Below, piece by piece: positions 44,673 to 52,921 of a DNA stretch of 64,000 nt. The DNA lies in contig CANMGT010000001.1 in NCBI GenBank assembly GCA_947497495.1, positions 434,001-498,000 of the forward strand. The letters run 5' to 3'. The translations under genes and the position numbers were made by a program. The number at the start of each line of letters is the position of its first letter. Positions within the stretch are counted from its first letter, which is position 1. The notes under the pieces were generated by a model, which saw nothing but the letters and a program-made list of their open reading frames with translations, ran no database searches and had not been told where the DNA came from. This DNA comes from an uncultured Lentibacter sp. (GTDB lineage: Bacteria; Pseudomonadota; Alphaproteobacteria; Rhodobacterales; Rhodobacteraceae).

Positions 44673-46073
44673 ATGGACGGCAATCTTTCCGCAAATGACA
44701 TCAGCCATATCGTTGACGCAGACCGCGCTCACGTCTGGCACCACCTGACACAGCACAAGCCCTTTGAAACGGGCGAGCCACGCATCATCATCGAAGGCAA
44801 AGGCATGCGCGTCTGGGATCAGAAGGGTAAAGAATACCTCGACGGCGTCTCTGGTGGCGTCTGGACAGTCAACGTAGGCTATGGCCGCGAGAGCATTGCA
44901 AATGCTGTGCGCGACCAGCTTATCAAGCTGCCCTATTTCGCAGGCTCGGCTGGCTCGGTGCCCGGCGCTTTGTTTGCTGAAAAGCTGATCAGCAAAATGC
45001 CCGGCATGACGCGGGTCTATCAAACCAACTCCGGCTCGGAAGCCAACGAAAAAGCCTTCAAGATGGTGCGCCAGATTTCGCACAAGAACCACGGCGGCAA
45101 GAAATACAAGATCCTCTACCGCGACCGCGACTATCACGGCTCAACCCTTGCTGCGATGTCGGCAGGCGGGCAAGACGAGCGCAACGCGCAATACGGCCCC
45201 TTCGCGCCGGGCTTTGTGCGTGTGCCACATTGCATGGAATACCGCGCGCACGATCAAGGACTGGGAGACTTGACTGGCGAAGCCTACGCCGAAGCCAACG
45301 TGAAAGCCATCGAAGAGGTGATCCTCGCGGAGGGTGCCGACACCATCGGATCACTCTGCCTTGAACCGGTGACAGCCGGCGGTGGTGTCATTCCCGCGCC
45401 CGAAGGCTACTGGCCGCGCATTCAGGAACTCTGCCGCAAGTATGACATCCTGCTGCACATCGACGAAGTCGTTTGCGGCGTCGGGCGCACAGGCACCGAA
45501 TGGTTCGGCTATCAGCACTACGGAATCGAGCCCGACTTTGTGACCATGGCCAAAGGCGTGGCTTCAGGTTACGCGGCAATTGCCTGCTGCGTGACCAACG
45601 AGCGCGTGTTTGACATGTTCAAAGACAACTCCGACGACCCGCTCAACTACTTCCGCGATATCTCGACATTCGGCGGGTGCACGGCGGGGCCGGCAGCGGC
45701 GCTCGAATGTATGCGCATCATCGAAGACGAGAACCTCTTGGAAAATACCACCAAGATGGGCGAGCGTATGGTGGGCAACCTGAACGCACTGTCAGAGAGC
45801 CACGCGATCATCGGCGACGTGCGCGGCCTCGGGCTGTTTGTCGGTGCCGAGCTTGTCACAGACCGCTCCAGCAAAGAGCCCGCGGACGAGAAGCTTGTGG
45901 CGCAAGTGGTGGCCGAATGTGGCGCGATGGGCGTCATCATCGGAGCAACCAACCGCTCCATCCCGGGCTTTAACAACACGCTGTGTTTCTCGCCTGCACT
46001 GATCTCGACGGCAGATGATATCGACAACATCACCGAAACTGTCGGCAAAGCGCTGAGCAAAGTCTTTGGCTGA
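44673..46073 (+). CDS. tpa: taurine-pyruvate aminotransferase
   Basis: PLP enzyme transferring the amino group of taurine to pyruvate, giving sulfoacetaldehyde and alanine. The 466-residue class III aminotransferase has VWDQKGKEYLDGVSGGVWTV, YQTNSGSEANEKAFKMVRQI, the PLP-contact Asp in LLHIDEVVCGVGRTGTEWFG, and the Schiff-base Lys in TMAKGVASGYAAIACC. The N-terminus and the GGVWTVN segment are typical of Tpa. GGAGG lies 10 bases upstream. It is divergent from tauABC and followed by an overlapping GNAT gene. Confidence 0.94.
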   Translation: MDGNLSANDISHIVDADRAHVWHHLTQHKPFETGEPRIIIEGKGMRVWDQKGKEYLDGVSGGVWTVNVGYGRESIANAVRDQLIKLPYFAGSAGSVPGALFAEKLISKMPGMTRVYQTNSGSEANEKAFKMVRQISHKNHGGKKYKILYRDRDYHGSTLAAMSAGGQDERNAQYGPFAPGFVRVPHCMEYRAHDQGLGDLTGEAYAEANVKAIEEVILAEGADTIGSLCLEPVTAGGGVIPAPEGYWPRIQELCRKYDILLHIDEVVCGVGRTGTEWFGYQHYGIEPDFVTMAKGVASGYAAIACCVTNERVFDMFKDNSDDPLNYFRDISTFGGCTAGPAAALECMRIIEDENLLENTTKMGERMVGNLNALSESHAIIGDVRGLGLFVGAELVTDRSSKEPADEKLVAQVVAECGAMGVIIGATNRSIPGFNNTLCFSPALISTADDIDNITETVGKALSKVFG

Positions 46074-46752
46074 TATCTTCAACGATCTGGGCCAGCCTGT
46101 CGGCTGGCCCGTCACCACCAAACTACCCCGCACGCGCCCTGAACGCACCACGCTTACAGGGCATTATTGCGCGCTTGTGCCGCTTGAGGCTGCCACTCAC
46201 GGCGAAGACCTTTGGGACGCTTTCTCGCAGGACAAAACAGGCGCCAACTGGACATATCTGCCCATCGGCCCCTTTGCCGAAAAAGCAGATTTCATCGCGT
46301 TTTTGACAGCGGCCGAGGCCAGCCCGGATCCGCTCTACTATGCGGTGATCAAAGACGGCCGCGCTGTCGGCCACACGACATTCCTGCGCATTGACGAAGC
46401 GCAGGGCGTTATCGAAGTCGGCTTCATCCACTTCTCGCCGCTCATGCAGCGCACGCCCGTAAGCACCGAAGCGATGTATCTGATGATGCGCTACGTTTTC
46501 GACACCCTCGGCTACCGTCGTTACGAGTGGAAATGCGACGCGCTTAACGCGCCATCCCGCGCCGCCGCAAAACGGCTTGGCTTCTCGTATGAAGGCACCT
46601 TCCGGCAAGCGACGACCTATAAGGGCCGCAACCGCGACACGGCTTGGTTTTCTGTGCTCGACGGCGAGTGGCCCGCCCTCATGACCCGCTTTGAGCGCTG
46701 GCTTGAGCCCGCGAATTTTGACGCGGATGGACGGCAGAAGACACCGCTTTAG
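46066..46752 (+). CDS. GNAT-family N-acetyltransferase coupled to tpa
   Basis: A 228-residue RimJ/RimL-like acetyltransferase. It has GHYCALVPLEAATHGEDLWDAF, the central LYYAVIKDGRAVGHTTFLRI, the acetyl-CoA region YLMMRYVFDTLGYRRYEWKC and NAPSRAAAKRLGFSYEGTFR. No ATG is available; TTG 46066 overlaps the tpa stop by 8 bp, so it is coupled to tpa. Whether it acts on a taurine-pathway metabolite or a protein is unknown. Confidence 0.82.
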   Translation: MADIFNDLGQPVGWPVTTKLPRTRPERTTLTGHYCALVPLEAATHGEDLWDAFSQDKTGANWTYLPIGPFAEKADFIAFLTAAEASPDPLYYAVIKDGRAVGHTTFLRIDEAQGVIEVGFIHFSPLMQRTPVSTEAMYLMMRYVFDTLGYRRYEWKCDALNAPSRAAAKRLGFSYEGTFRQATTYKGRNRDTAWFSVLDGEWPALMTRFERWLEPANFDADGRQKTPL

Positions 46753-46785
46753 AGTTCGAATTTTGCTGCGCAAAATCCGACTGAG

Positions 46786-46805
46786 GCGGGGGACTAGTCC
46801 CCCGC
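46786..46805. repeat. GC-rich palindrome between convergent genes
   Basis: A perfect 20-bp palindrome of the form GCGGGGG-ACTAGT-CCCCCGC lies between the GNAT gene and ilvD. A second stem, TTTTGC-TGC-GCAAAA (46761-46775), precedes it. Both could end transcription from either side. The GC element resembles the one at 38533-38557 and may belong to an intergenic repeat family. Confidence 0.5.
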
Positions 46806-46837
46806 ACCCCCTAGGATATTTCTAAAAAGAAGAAGCG

Positions 46838-48670
46838 TTAGATATTGCGCACGGCGCCTTTCGCGGCACTCGTTGCCAGCGCGGCGTAGGCCTTGAGTGC
46901 GCTGGAAACCTTGCGTTTGCGTGGCTTGGCGGGTTGCCAGCCTTTGGCATCCATCGCTTCGCGGCGCACGGCCAAAGTTGCGTCGTCAACATCAAGGTGG
47001 ATCGAGCGGTTGGGGATGTCGATCACGATGGTGTCGCCCTGCTCCACAAGCCCGATGGCGCCGCCTTCAGCCGCCTCTGGCGAGCAGTGGCCGATCGACA
47101 GGCCGGATGTGCCGCCAGAGAAGCGCCCGTCTGTCAGCAGGGCGCATTTCTTACCGAGGCCTTTGGACTTCAAATAGCTTGTCGGGTAGAGCATTTCCTG
47201 CATCCCTGGCCCGCCGCGCGGTCCTTCGTAGCGGATGACGACAACGTCGCCTTCTTGAACTTTGCCAGTGAGGATGTCGCTCACCGCTTGATCTTGGCTC
47301 TCGCAAACGTAGGCCTTGCCTGTGAAGTTGAGATTGCTCGCATCAACGCCCGCTGTTTTCACGATGCATCCATCGAGAGCGATGTTGCCGGTCAGAACAG
47401 CCAGCCCGCCGTCTTGAGAAAACGCATGTTCTTTGGCGCGGATCACGCCGTTTTCGCGGTCGGTATCCAGCTCCTTGTAGCGGTTCTCCGTGCTGAACGC
47501 TTCTGTCGTGCGCACGCCGCCCGGCGCGGCTTTGAACAGCGCTTCAGCCTCGGGGTTGTTGGCGACTTTGATGTCCCACTTGGCGATCGCCTCGCCCATG
47601 GTTGCCGAGTGAACAGTCGGCGGGTCAAGGTGCAAGAGGCCCGCGCGGCTCAGCTCGCCAAGGATCGAGAAGATACCACCCGCGCGGTGCACGTCTTCCA
47701 TGTGCACGTTCTCGATGTTGGGCGCGACTTTGCACAGGCACGGCACTTTGCGCGACAGGCGGTCCATGTCTTCCATCGTGAAGTCAACTTCGCCCTCATG
47801 GGCAATCGCCAGCAAATGCAGCACTGTGTTGGTCGAGCCGCCCATCGCGATATCAAGGCTCATCGCGTTCTCAAACGCATCAAACGTGGCGATCTCGCGA
47901 GGCAAAAGCCCCTTCTCGTCATCGTGATAGTGGCGCTTGGTGATCTCGACGATCTTGCGGCCAGCTTCCAGAAACAACCCTTTGCGGTCAGCGTGTGTCG
48001 CCAGCGTCGAGCCGTTGCCCGGCAGCGCGAGGCCCAAAGCTTCGGCGAGGCAGTTCATCGAGTTCGCCGTAAACATGCCCGAACACGAGCCACACGTCGG
48101 GCAGGCATTCTCTTCGATATGCTGCAACTGCGCGTCGGTGAACTTGTCGTCAGCGGCGGCAACCATGGCATCGACAAGGTCAATCTTGTCCATGTCCAAA
48201 TCTTCCATCTCGACTTTACCTGCCTCCATCGGCCCACCGGAGACGAAGATCACCGGAATGTTCAGCCGCATCGCCGCCATCAACATACCAGGCGTGATCT
48301 TGTCACAGTTCGAGATGCAAACCATCGCATCAGCACAATGCGCGTTCACCATATACTCGACAGAGTCAGCGATGATCTCGCGTGACGGCAGCGAATACAG
48401 CATGCCGTCATGGCCCATAGCGATACCGTCATCAACGGCGATGGTGTTGAACTCTTTTGCAACGCCGCCCGCGGCCTCGACTTCACGCGCAACCATCTGG
48501 CCCAAGTCCTTAAGGTGCACGTGGCCGGGCACAAACTGTGTGAACGAATTAACAATCGCAACAATCGGCTTGCCGAAGTCGTCGTCTGTCATTCCCGTGG
48601 CGCGCCAAAGGCCGCGTGCCCCTGCCATGTTGCGTCCGTGTGTGCTGGTGCGTGATCTCAAAGCTGGCAT
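46838..48670 (-). CDS. ilvD: dihydroxy-acid dehydratase
   Basis: Dehydrates 2,3-dihydroxy-3-methyl acids in isoleucine and valine synthesis. The 610-residue protein carries the three Fe-S cluster Cys, in [16 protein letters not shown] and [19 protein letters not shown], and the C-terminal [20 protein letters not shown] signature. The ATG at 48670 has GGGAGG. It is a stand-alone gene here. The close edd/araD-type sugar dehydratases differ in the Cys pattern. Confidence 0.96.
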   Translation of the reverse strand: MPALRSRTSTHGRNMAGARGLWRATGMTDDDFGKPIVAIVNSFTQFVPGHVHLKDLGQMVAREVEAAGGVAKEFNTIAVDDGIAMGHDGMLYSLPSREIIADSVEYMVNAHCADAMVCISNCDKITPGMLMAAMRLNIPVIFVSGGPMEAGKVEMEDLDMDKIDLVDAMVAAADDKFTDAQLQHIEENACPTCGSCSGMFTANSMNCLAEALGLALPGNGSTLATHADRKGLFLEAGRKIVEITKRHYHDDEKGLLPREIATFDAFENAMSLDIAMGGSTNTVLHLLAIAHEGEVDFTMEDMDRLSRKVPCLCKVAPNIENVHMEDVHRAGGIFSILGELSRAGLLHLDPPTVHSATMGEAIAKWDIKVANNPEAEALFKAAPGGVRTTEAFSTENRYKELDTDRENGVIRAKEHAFSQDGGLAVLTGNIALDGCIVKTAGVDASNLNFTGKAYVCESQDQAVSDILTGKVQEGDVVVIRYEGPRGGPGMQEMLYPTSYLKSKGLGKKCALLTDGRFSGGTSGLSIGHCSPEAAEGGAIGLVEQGDTIVIDIPNRSIHLDVDDATLAVRREAMDAKGWQPAKPRKRKVSSALKAYAALATSAAKGAVRNI

Positions 48671-48721
48671 GTGAGCCTCCCAAATTTGTCAGAAATGGAA
48701 AATCATAGGAGGGCCGTAAGT

Positions 48722-49102
48722 TCAAGCGCTCTTAGCTTGCCCTTCACTCTCGGCGTCATAGGCTGCACGCGCGCGGTCGATCGTTGAAAGGTTGTCCAGC
48801 GCCCACATCCCAAGCGCCTTCACAGGCTCGCGAAACGACTGGCCAAGCTCTGTCAGCGTATACTCGACTTTCGGCGGGATAACCGCGTGATAGGTGCGGT
48901 TTACCAGCCCGTCGCGCTCCAGCTCTTTCAGCGTCAGGCTCAGCATGCGCTGCGAAATGCCCAAGTGGCGCTTGAGTTCGTTAAACCGCAGCGTTCCGTA
49001 TTGCGCGAGCGAGATCACAACCAGAACGCTCCAACGGTCTCCAACGCGGGCGAGCACCTCGTTGATACGCTGGCAGTCGGGGCATTTTTCGTCCTCTCGC
49101 AT
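48722..49102 (-). CDS. HxlR-family winged-helix regulator
   Basis: A 126-residue regulator with CPDCQRINEVLARVGDRWSV at the N-terminus, where HxlR-family redox or electrophile sensors keep a Cys, and the wHTH RFNELKRHLGISQRMLSLTL followed by the wing VNRTYHAVIPPKVEYTLTEL. It is divergent from a nitroreductase gene, a usual HxlR target, so it probably represses it and responds to quinones or other electrophiles. Confidence 0.87.
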   Translation of the reverse strand: MREDEKCPDCQRINEVLARVGDRWSVLVVISLAQYGTLRFNELKRHLGISQRMLSLTLKELERDGLVNRTYHAVIPPKVEYTLTELGQSFREPVKALGMWALDNLSTIDRARAAYDAESEGQAKSA

Positions 49103-49165
49103 GGGTGGTTCCCTTCGTGTTACCGAGGCTCATCAATGTGCCTTCTTGTGGTCTTGTCCGGTGCC

Positions 49166-49181
49166 AACTAAGTAGTCGGTT
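49166..49181. promoter_or_regulatory. possible HxlR operator
   Basis: The imperfect dyad AACTAAGTAGTCGGTT (10 of 16 positions symmetric) lies 49 bp before the nitroreductase start in the divergent gap. An AT-rich TATATA stretch follows at about 49187. HxlR proteins bind short imperfect dyads at such positions. Confidence 0.3.
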
Positions 49182-49229
49182 ACAAATATATACCGCAATT
49201 CAACCCGTACTCCAAGAGGACAAAACCCC

Positions 49230-49871
49230 ATGGCCAACACGCCCCTGATCGACCGCCTGAACTGGCGCTACGCAACCAAAAAGATGGATCCGTCAAAGCC
49301 TGTTTCCGAAGACAAAGTCGCGCAGATCGTTGAAGCGATCCAGCTCGCGCCGACATCAAGCGGCACCCAGCCGTTTGAGCTTCTCGTCATAACCAACCCC
49401 GAAGTTCGTGCCGACATCCGCAAAGTGGCGTGGGATCAGTCGCCGATCACCGACGGCTCGCACCTCTTGGTTTTCGCCGCGTGGGACAACTACACAGCCG
49501 AGCGCATCGACGCCGTGACAGCCCAAATGACAGAAGAGCGCGGCAAAATCCCGACACTCGACGCCTACTACGAGAACCTCAAAAGCATCTACCTGCCGCG
49601 CGACGCCTCAGTGAACTTCGACCACGCCGCGCGCCAAGCCTATATCGCGCTTGGCCTTGCCATGGTGGCCGCCGCCGAACTGGAAGTGGACTGCACCCCA
49701 ATGGAGGGCTTTGACCCTGCCAAAGTTGACGAAATCCTCGGCCTAAAAGAGCTTGGCCTACGCTCGGTGGTCATCCTGCCGCTCGGCCACCGTCAGGCTG
49801 ACGGCGACTGGCTTTTGCCTATGAAGAAAGTCCGCAAACCGCTGTCCGAGATGGTTACACGGATCGACTAA
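49230..49871 (+). CDS. NfsB-type nitroreductase
   Basis: A 213-residue FMN-dependent NAD(P)H nitroreductase or quinone reductase. LNWRYATKKMDPSKPVSEDKV and EAIQLAPTSSGTQPFELLVI give the FMN-binding Arg/Lys and Ser residues, and the C-terminal segment GLRSVVILPLGHRQADGDWL is the usual phosphate-binding end. The ATG at 49230 has AGAGGA. It is divergent from the HxlR gene and probably controlled by it. Confidence 0.88.
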   Translation: MANTPLIDRLNWRYATKKMDPSKPVSEDKVAQIVEAIQLAPTSSGTQPFELLVITNPEVRADIRKVAWDQSPITDGSHLLVFAAWDNYTAERIDAVTAQMTEERGKIPTLDAYYENLKSIYLPRDASVNFDHAARQAYIALGLAMVAAAELEVDCTPMEGFDPAKVDEILGLKELGLRSVVILPLGHRQADGDWLLPMKKVRKPLSEMVTRID

Positions 49872-49969
49872 ACCGAAAACGTGTTGGCCATTTGGACAAA
49901 TCATTGGCCAACACGGAGACCACCTGAGCCTGCGAAAAAATCTCAACTTCCAATTTGAGTTCAGCACTC

Positions 49970-50194
49970 TCAATCATCCTTTGCCTTCAGGCTCTCGACC
50001 CTTTCCTTGAAAACTTCGAGAAGCCCAATCTGGTCGCTGAGGGGTTTGCGTTGTCTCAATAGAAAGACAATCGCAACTACGGCCAATAAAGGCGCCCCCA
50101 AGCCCACGCCTTTTATAAAGCCGAAATCTAACGATCCGTCGGCTATCAACTGGATTAGCTGGTCGAAATATTGATTTTGATATGATTCCAGCAC
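49970..50194 (-). CDS. small single-helix membrane protein, unknown
   Basis: A 74-residue protein with a short N-terminal amphipathic region (QNQYFDQLIQLIADGSLDFG), one membrane helix (GVGLGAPLLAVVAIVFLLRQ) and a charged cytoplasmic tail ending KERVESLKAKDD. GTG 50194 is chosen because AAGGAG lies at good spacing; the frame is open further upstream to 50341 without a ribosome site. Composition is lower in GC than the neighbours. No family recognised. The 162 bp to its right show nothing. Confidence 0.5.
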   Translation of the reverse strand: MLESYQNQYFDQLIQLIADGSLDFGFIKGVGLGAPLLAVVAIVFLLRQRKPLSDQIGLLEVFKERVESLKAKDD

Positions 50195-50356
50195 GACACA
50201 CTCCTTGCTATAATGTGTCGGCCCTTGGACAGGTAGATTTTCAGCTTTTTCCCATTCTTTGGCAAGCCTCAAATTGCTTACTGGCCCTTGAGATGCACCA
50301 CCTACACTATGTCTAGCCCAAGCGCGGGCCCAACATACCACAGTGTGTGATAAGTC

Positions 50357-50716
50357 TTAACAAGTAGCCATTCCCCCATGCACCTCACGGCTGTCATCGG
50401 GCGCTTGCTCACGGTCAAACTTGCCGTAGTCACGCAGCACAGAAACAACCCGCAGCCTGTAGTCGTCAAACAGCTCGCCCCGCCCCGCCGTCTGAGCGCC
50501 GCGGTGTTCTTCCAAAGCGCGCCAGCGCTGCACGGCGGCCTCATCTTCAAAGAAGCTGAGCGACAAGAGCTTGCCCTTCGTTGTCAGGCTTTCAAACCGC
50601 TCGACGCTGATAAAGCCTTCAACTTGCTCAAGCAGCGGCTTCATCTTGGCAGCCATCGCCAAGTAGCCATCCTGTTTGCCATCCGCGACGTGAACTTCAA
50701 AAATCACACCTATCAT
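50357..50716 (-). CDS. antibiotic biosynthesis monooxygenase (ABM)-domain protein
   Basis: A 119-residue ferredoxin-like dimeric alpha/beta-barrel protein: VIFEVHVADGKQDGYLAMAA, then GFISVERFESLTTKGKLLSL and AVQRWRALEEHRGAQTAG, the usual ABM order of strand, helix and His-containing helix. Its ATG overlaps the stop of the NIPSNAP gene. Such proteins are haem-degrading, monooxygenase or unknown; the substrate cannot be told. Confidence 0.78.
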   Translation of the reverse strand: MIGVIFEVHVADGKQDGYLAMAAKMKPLLEQVEGFISVERFESLTTKGKLLSLSFFEDEAAVQRWRALEEHRGAQTAGRGELFDDYRLRVVSVLRDYGKFDREQAPDDSREVHGGMATC

Positions 50717-51048
50717 TTCAACACTCCTTGTGGGCCAGAAATTGAATTCGAGGCCAGCTTCAAAAACGTGCGGTCTTCTCGCAGCAAGAACTTCTCGCGC
50801 TGCGCAAACGCGTAGTTCTCACGCCCGAGCGGATCTTGGGAAAGCCGCGCGCGGTAGGCTTCATACTCGGCCAGATTTTCGACGTTGTATATGCCGTATG
50901 CCAGTGTCGAGCTGCCCTCATGCGGCGCGTAGTATCCGACCAGATCAGCCCCGCATCGAGGGATGGCTTCGCCCCAGTTGCGGGAATACTGCTCGAACTG
51001 GGCCTTTTTCGTCGGGTCAATGTGGTAGCGAATGATGCAGGTCAGCAT
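50713..51048 (-). CDS. NIPSNAP-family protein
   Basis: A 111-residue NIPSNAP-like dimeric alpha/beta-barrel protein: CIIRYHIDPTKKAQFEQYSR, CGADLVGYYAPHEGSSTLAY, NVENLAEYEAYRARLSQDPL. It is fused by ATGA overlap to a second protein of the same fold class (ABM), so the two may form a heteromer. It is divergent from tauR, with the TauR-like repeats in the gap oriented towards it. Function unknown. Confidence 0.8.
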   Translation of the reverse strand: MLTCIIRYHIDPTKKAQFEQYSRNWGEAIPRCGADLVGYYAPHEGSSTLAYGIYNVENLAEYEAYRARLSQDPLGRENYAFAQREKFLLREDRTFLKLASNSISGPQGVLK

Positions 51049-51290
51049 ATAGGTCTCCTCGGGATGAAAGTTGTGCTGGGAGCACCCTAGAGCATCGCGG
51101 CGCGCCTGTGGTTCAGGCTCGTTTCGCCGCGCATCGAAGCGAAACAGCGCGCGCCGCGTTAACCTCTCTGGCCGTGCCGAATTTTATGCACGCGTTCTGC
51201 ACGGATAGCAGCATATGTAGCTGCATACCGTAGGCACTGGAGTTTTGGGCCGTTAACCTTTTCTCTGGCGTCCCGCTAAGGCTTCCGCCT

Positions 51291-51322
51291 CTAAGTCCAG
51301 ATTGCCAAGCAAACCAGTCCAG
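51291..51322 (-). promoter_or_regulatory. predicted TauR operator in the tauR leader (minus orientation)
   Basis: Read on the minus strand, CTGGACTGGT (51322-51313) and CTGGACTTAG (51300-51291) are direct repeats with a 22-bp offset; the second matches the recalled CTGGACYTAA consensus in nine of ten positions. They end 16 bp before the tauR start, suited to autorepression, and point towards the NIPSNAP/ABM genes 243 bp away. Confidence 0.6.
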
Positions 51323-51338
51323 TCTAAGTTTGGAGGAT

Positions 51339-52802
51339 ATGGCGATTTCAGTTGAGTCCTTCTTTCTGCCCCCTGACGGGCAAGGCACGCTTCAAGCACA
51401 GATCCAGCAGCTCGTGGCTGAGGGCATACTCTCAGGCCGCCTGCGCCGCGGGGAGAAACTGCCAAGCAGCCGCAAGCTCGCAACGCACTTGGGCGTCTCG
51501 CGCATAACCGTCACGCTCGCCTATACCGAGTTGTTGGCAAACGATTATCTCACTTCTAAAGGGCGCTCAGGCTATTACGTCTCTGACAACGCGCCCGAGC
51601 CGCCGAGCTTCCCGCCCCAACCGGAAACAGAAGATACCGTTGACTGGTCACGCGCCATCGGCCAGCGTTTTTCCGGTGGGGTGACCGTCGCGAAGCCTCA
51701 GGATTGGTCATCCTACAAATATCCGTTCATCTACGGCCAAACCGATCCCCGCCTGTTTGACCACTCGAATTGGAGGCAATGCGCGCTGCGCGCGCTTGGC
51801 CAAAGAGACTTCGGCCCGCTCACTTCTGACTACTATGATCAGGATGACCCGATGCTGCTCGATTACATAGCCCGCCACATCCTCCCGCGCCGCGGAGTGT
51901 TTGCCAAGCCTGAAGAAATACTCGTGACAATGGGAGCGCAAAATGCGCTCTGGATGACAACGCAGATCCTGCTCACGCAGCGCCGTACAGCTGTTGTGGA
52001 GGACCCGAGCTATCCTGGCCTACGCGACATCCTCACACAATCGCGTTGCCACGTATCCCCTGTGCCTGTTGACGATGACGGCCTTCCACCGGACTTGATT
52101 CCATCCGAAAGTGATGTGATTTTCACCACGCCATCACACCAATGTCCGACAACGCTGACAATGCCTTTGGCGCGCCGTAAGGAACTTCTGGAACGCGCTC
52201 GCGAGCTTGAAGCCATCATCGTGGAAGACGACTACGAGTTTGAAATGTCCTTTCTGAAGCCGCCCTTTCCAGCGCTCAAATCGCTCGACAAGGACGGTCG
52301 CGTTATCTACGTCGGCTCGTTCTCGAAATCGCTGTTTCCAGGGCTGCGCCTTGGCTATCTCGTCGGCTCCAAATCATTCATTCGAGAGGCCCGCGCGTTA
52401 CGAGCGTCAGTACTTCGCCACGTACCGGGGCACACCCAACGCACCGCCGCCTATTTCCTGTCTCTTGGCCATTACGACAGCCACATACGGCGCATGGGCG
52501 AGACACTTAAACGCCGCCGCAGCGCGATGGACGACGCCATATCCAAGCATGGCCTCACTATTGCCGGCAGCAGCGCTTTCGGTGGATCGTCCTACTGGAT
52601 GCACGCCCCCAAGCATGTTGACGCCAGCATTCTCGCGCACAACCTAAGGGCCAAAGGAGTGCTGATCGAGCCCGGCCATTCTTTCGTCGCATCCCCTTCA
52701 AAAGGAAGCTGCCACTATCGGCTCGGGTACTCCTCGATCTCTACAGCCAAGATTTTCGATGGCATCGCGCTGCTAGCAGAGGGTATCGCGGCAGCCAGCT
52801 AA
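51339..52802 (+). CDS. tauR: TauR, MocR/GntR-type regulator of taurine genes
   Basis: A 487-residue MocR-type regulator: an N-terminal GntR winged helix (GRLRRGEKLPSSRKLATHLG and VSRITVTLAYTELLANDYLT) fused to a class I aminotransferase-like domain (IVEDDYEFEMSF with the PLP Asp/Tyr, VGSFSKSLFPGLRLGYLVGS with the PLP Lys). In Rhodobacter TauR activates tpa in response to taurine. The N-terminus MAISVESFF fits TauR. GGAGG stands only 2 bases before ATG 51339, too close for good initiation, so translation may be weak or begin otherwise. It directly precedes xsc. Confidence 0.92.
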   Translation: MAISVESFFLPPDGQGTLQAQIQQLVAEGILSGRLRRGEKLPSSRKLATHLGVSRITVTLAYTELLANDYLTSKGRSGYYVSDNAPEPPSFPPQPETEDTVDWSRAIGQRFSGGVTVAKPQDWSSYKYPFIYGQTDPRLFDHSNWRQCALRALGQRDFGPLTSDYYDQDDPMLLDYIARHILPRRGVFAKPEEILVTMGAQNALWMTTQILLTQRRTAVVEDPSYPGLRDILTQSRCHVSPVPVDDDGLPPDLIPSESDVIFTTPSHQCPTTLTMPLARRKELLERARELEAIIVEDDYEFEMSFLKPPFPALKSLDKDGRVIYVGSFSKSLFPGLRLGYLVGSKSFIREARALRASVLRHVPGHTQRTAAYFLSLGHYDSHIRRMGETLKRRRSAMDDAISKHGLTIAGSSAFGGSSYWMHAPKHVDASILAHNLRAKGVLIEPGHSFVASPSKGSCHYRLGYSSISTAKIFDGIALLAEGIAAAS

Positions 52803-52803
52803 T

Positions 52804-52836
52804 CTGGCTTTAAGCTGCCGTATAAACTGGCACTAA
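52804..52836 (+). promoter_or_regulatory. predicted TauR operator before xsc
   Basis: CTGGCTTTAA (52804) and CTGGCACTAA (52827) are near-identical direct repeats with a 23-bp offset, both close to the recalled CTGGACYTAA half-site. They begin 2 bp after the tauR stop and end 86 bp before xsc, where an activator would sit. TAGATT at 52857 is a possible -10. Confidence 0.68.
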
Positions 52837-52921
52837 CCGCAATGCTGCCACACACGTAGATTCACCGCAACGAGGGGGAAACGCACCCCGATTCTGCCCG
52901 CCAATTCTCCGGAGACAACAC

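Noticed and set aside
46934..48385. A 483-codon open frame antisense to ilvD
   Set aside because: It mirrors ilvD codon positions, is rich in Arg, His and Ala, has no domain or ribosome site, and ilvD on the other strand is unmistakable.
49974..50201. An overlapping 75-codon frame to the small membrane protein
   Set aside because: It lacks a ribosome site and is basic, low-complexity sequence, while the other frame has a clear membrane helix and AAGGAG.
52828..52845. A sigma-54-like TGGCAC before xsc
   Set aside because: The required GC element at the correct GG-N10 distance is missing; TGGCAC is explained by the TauR-like half-site.
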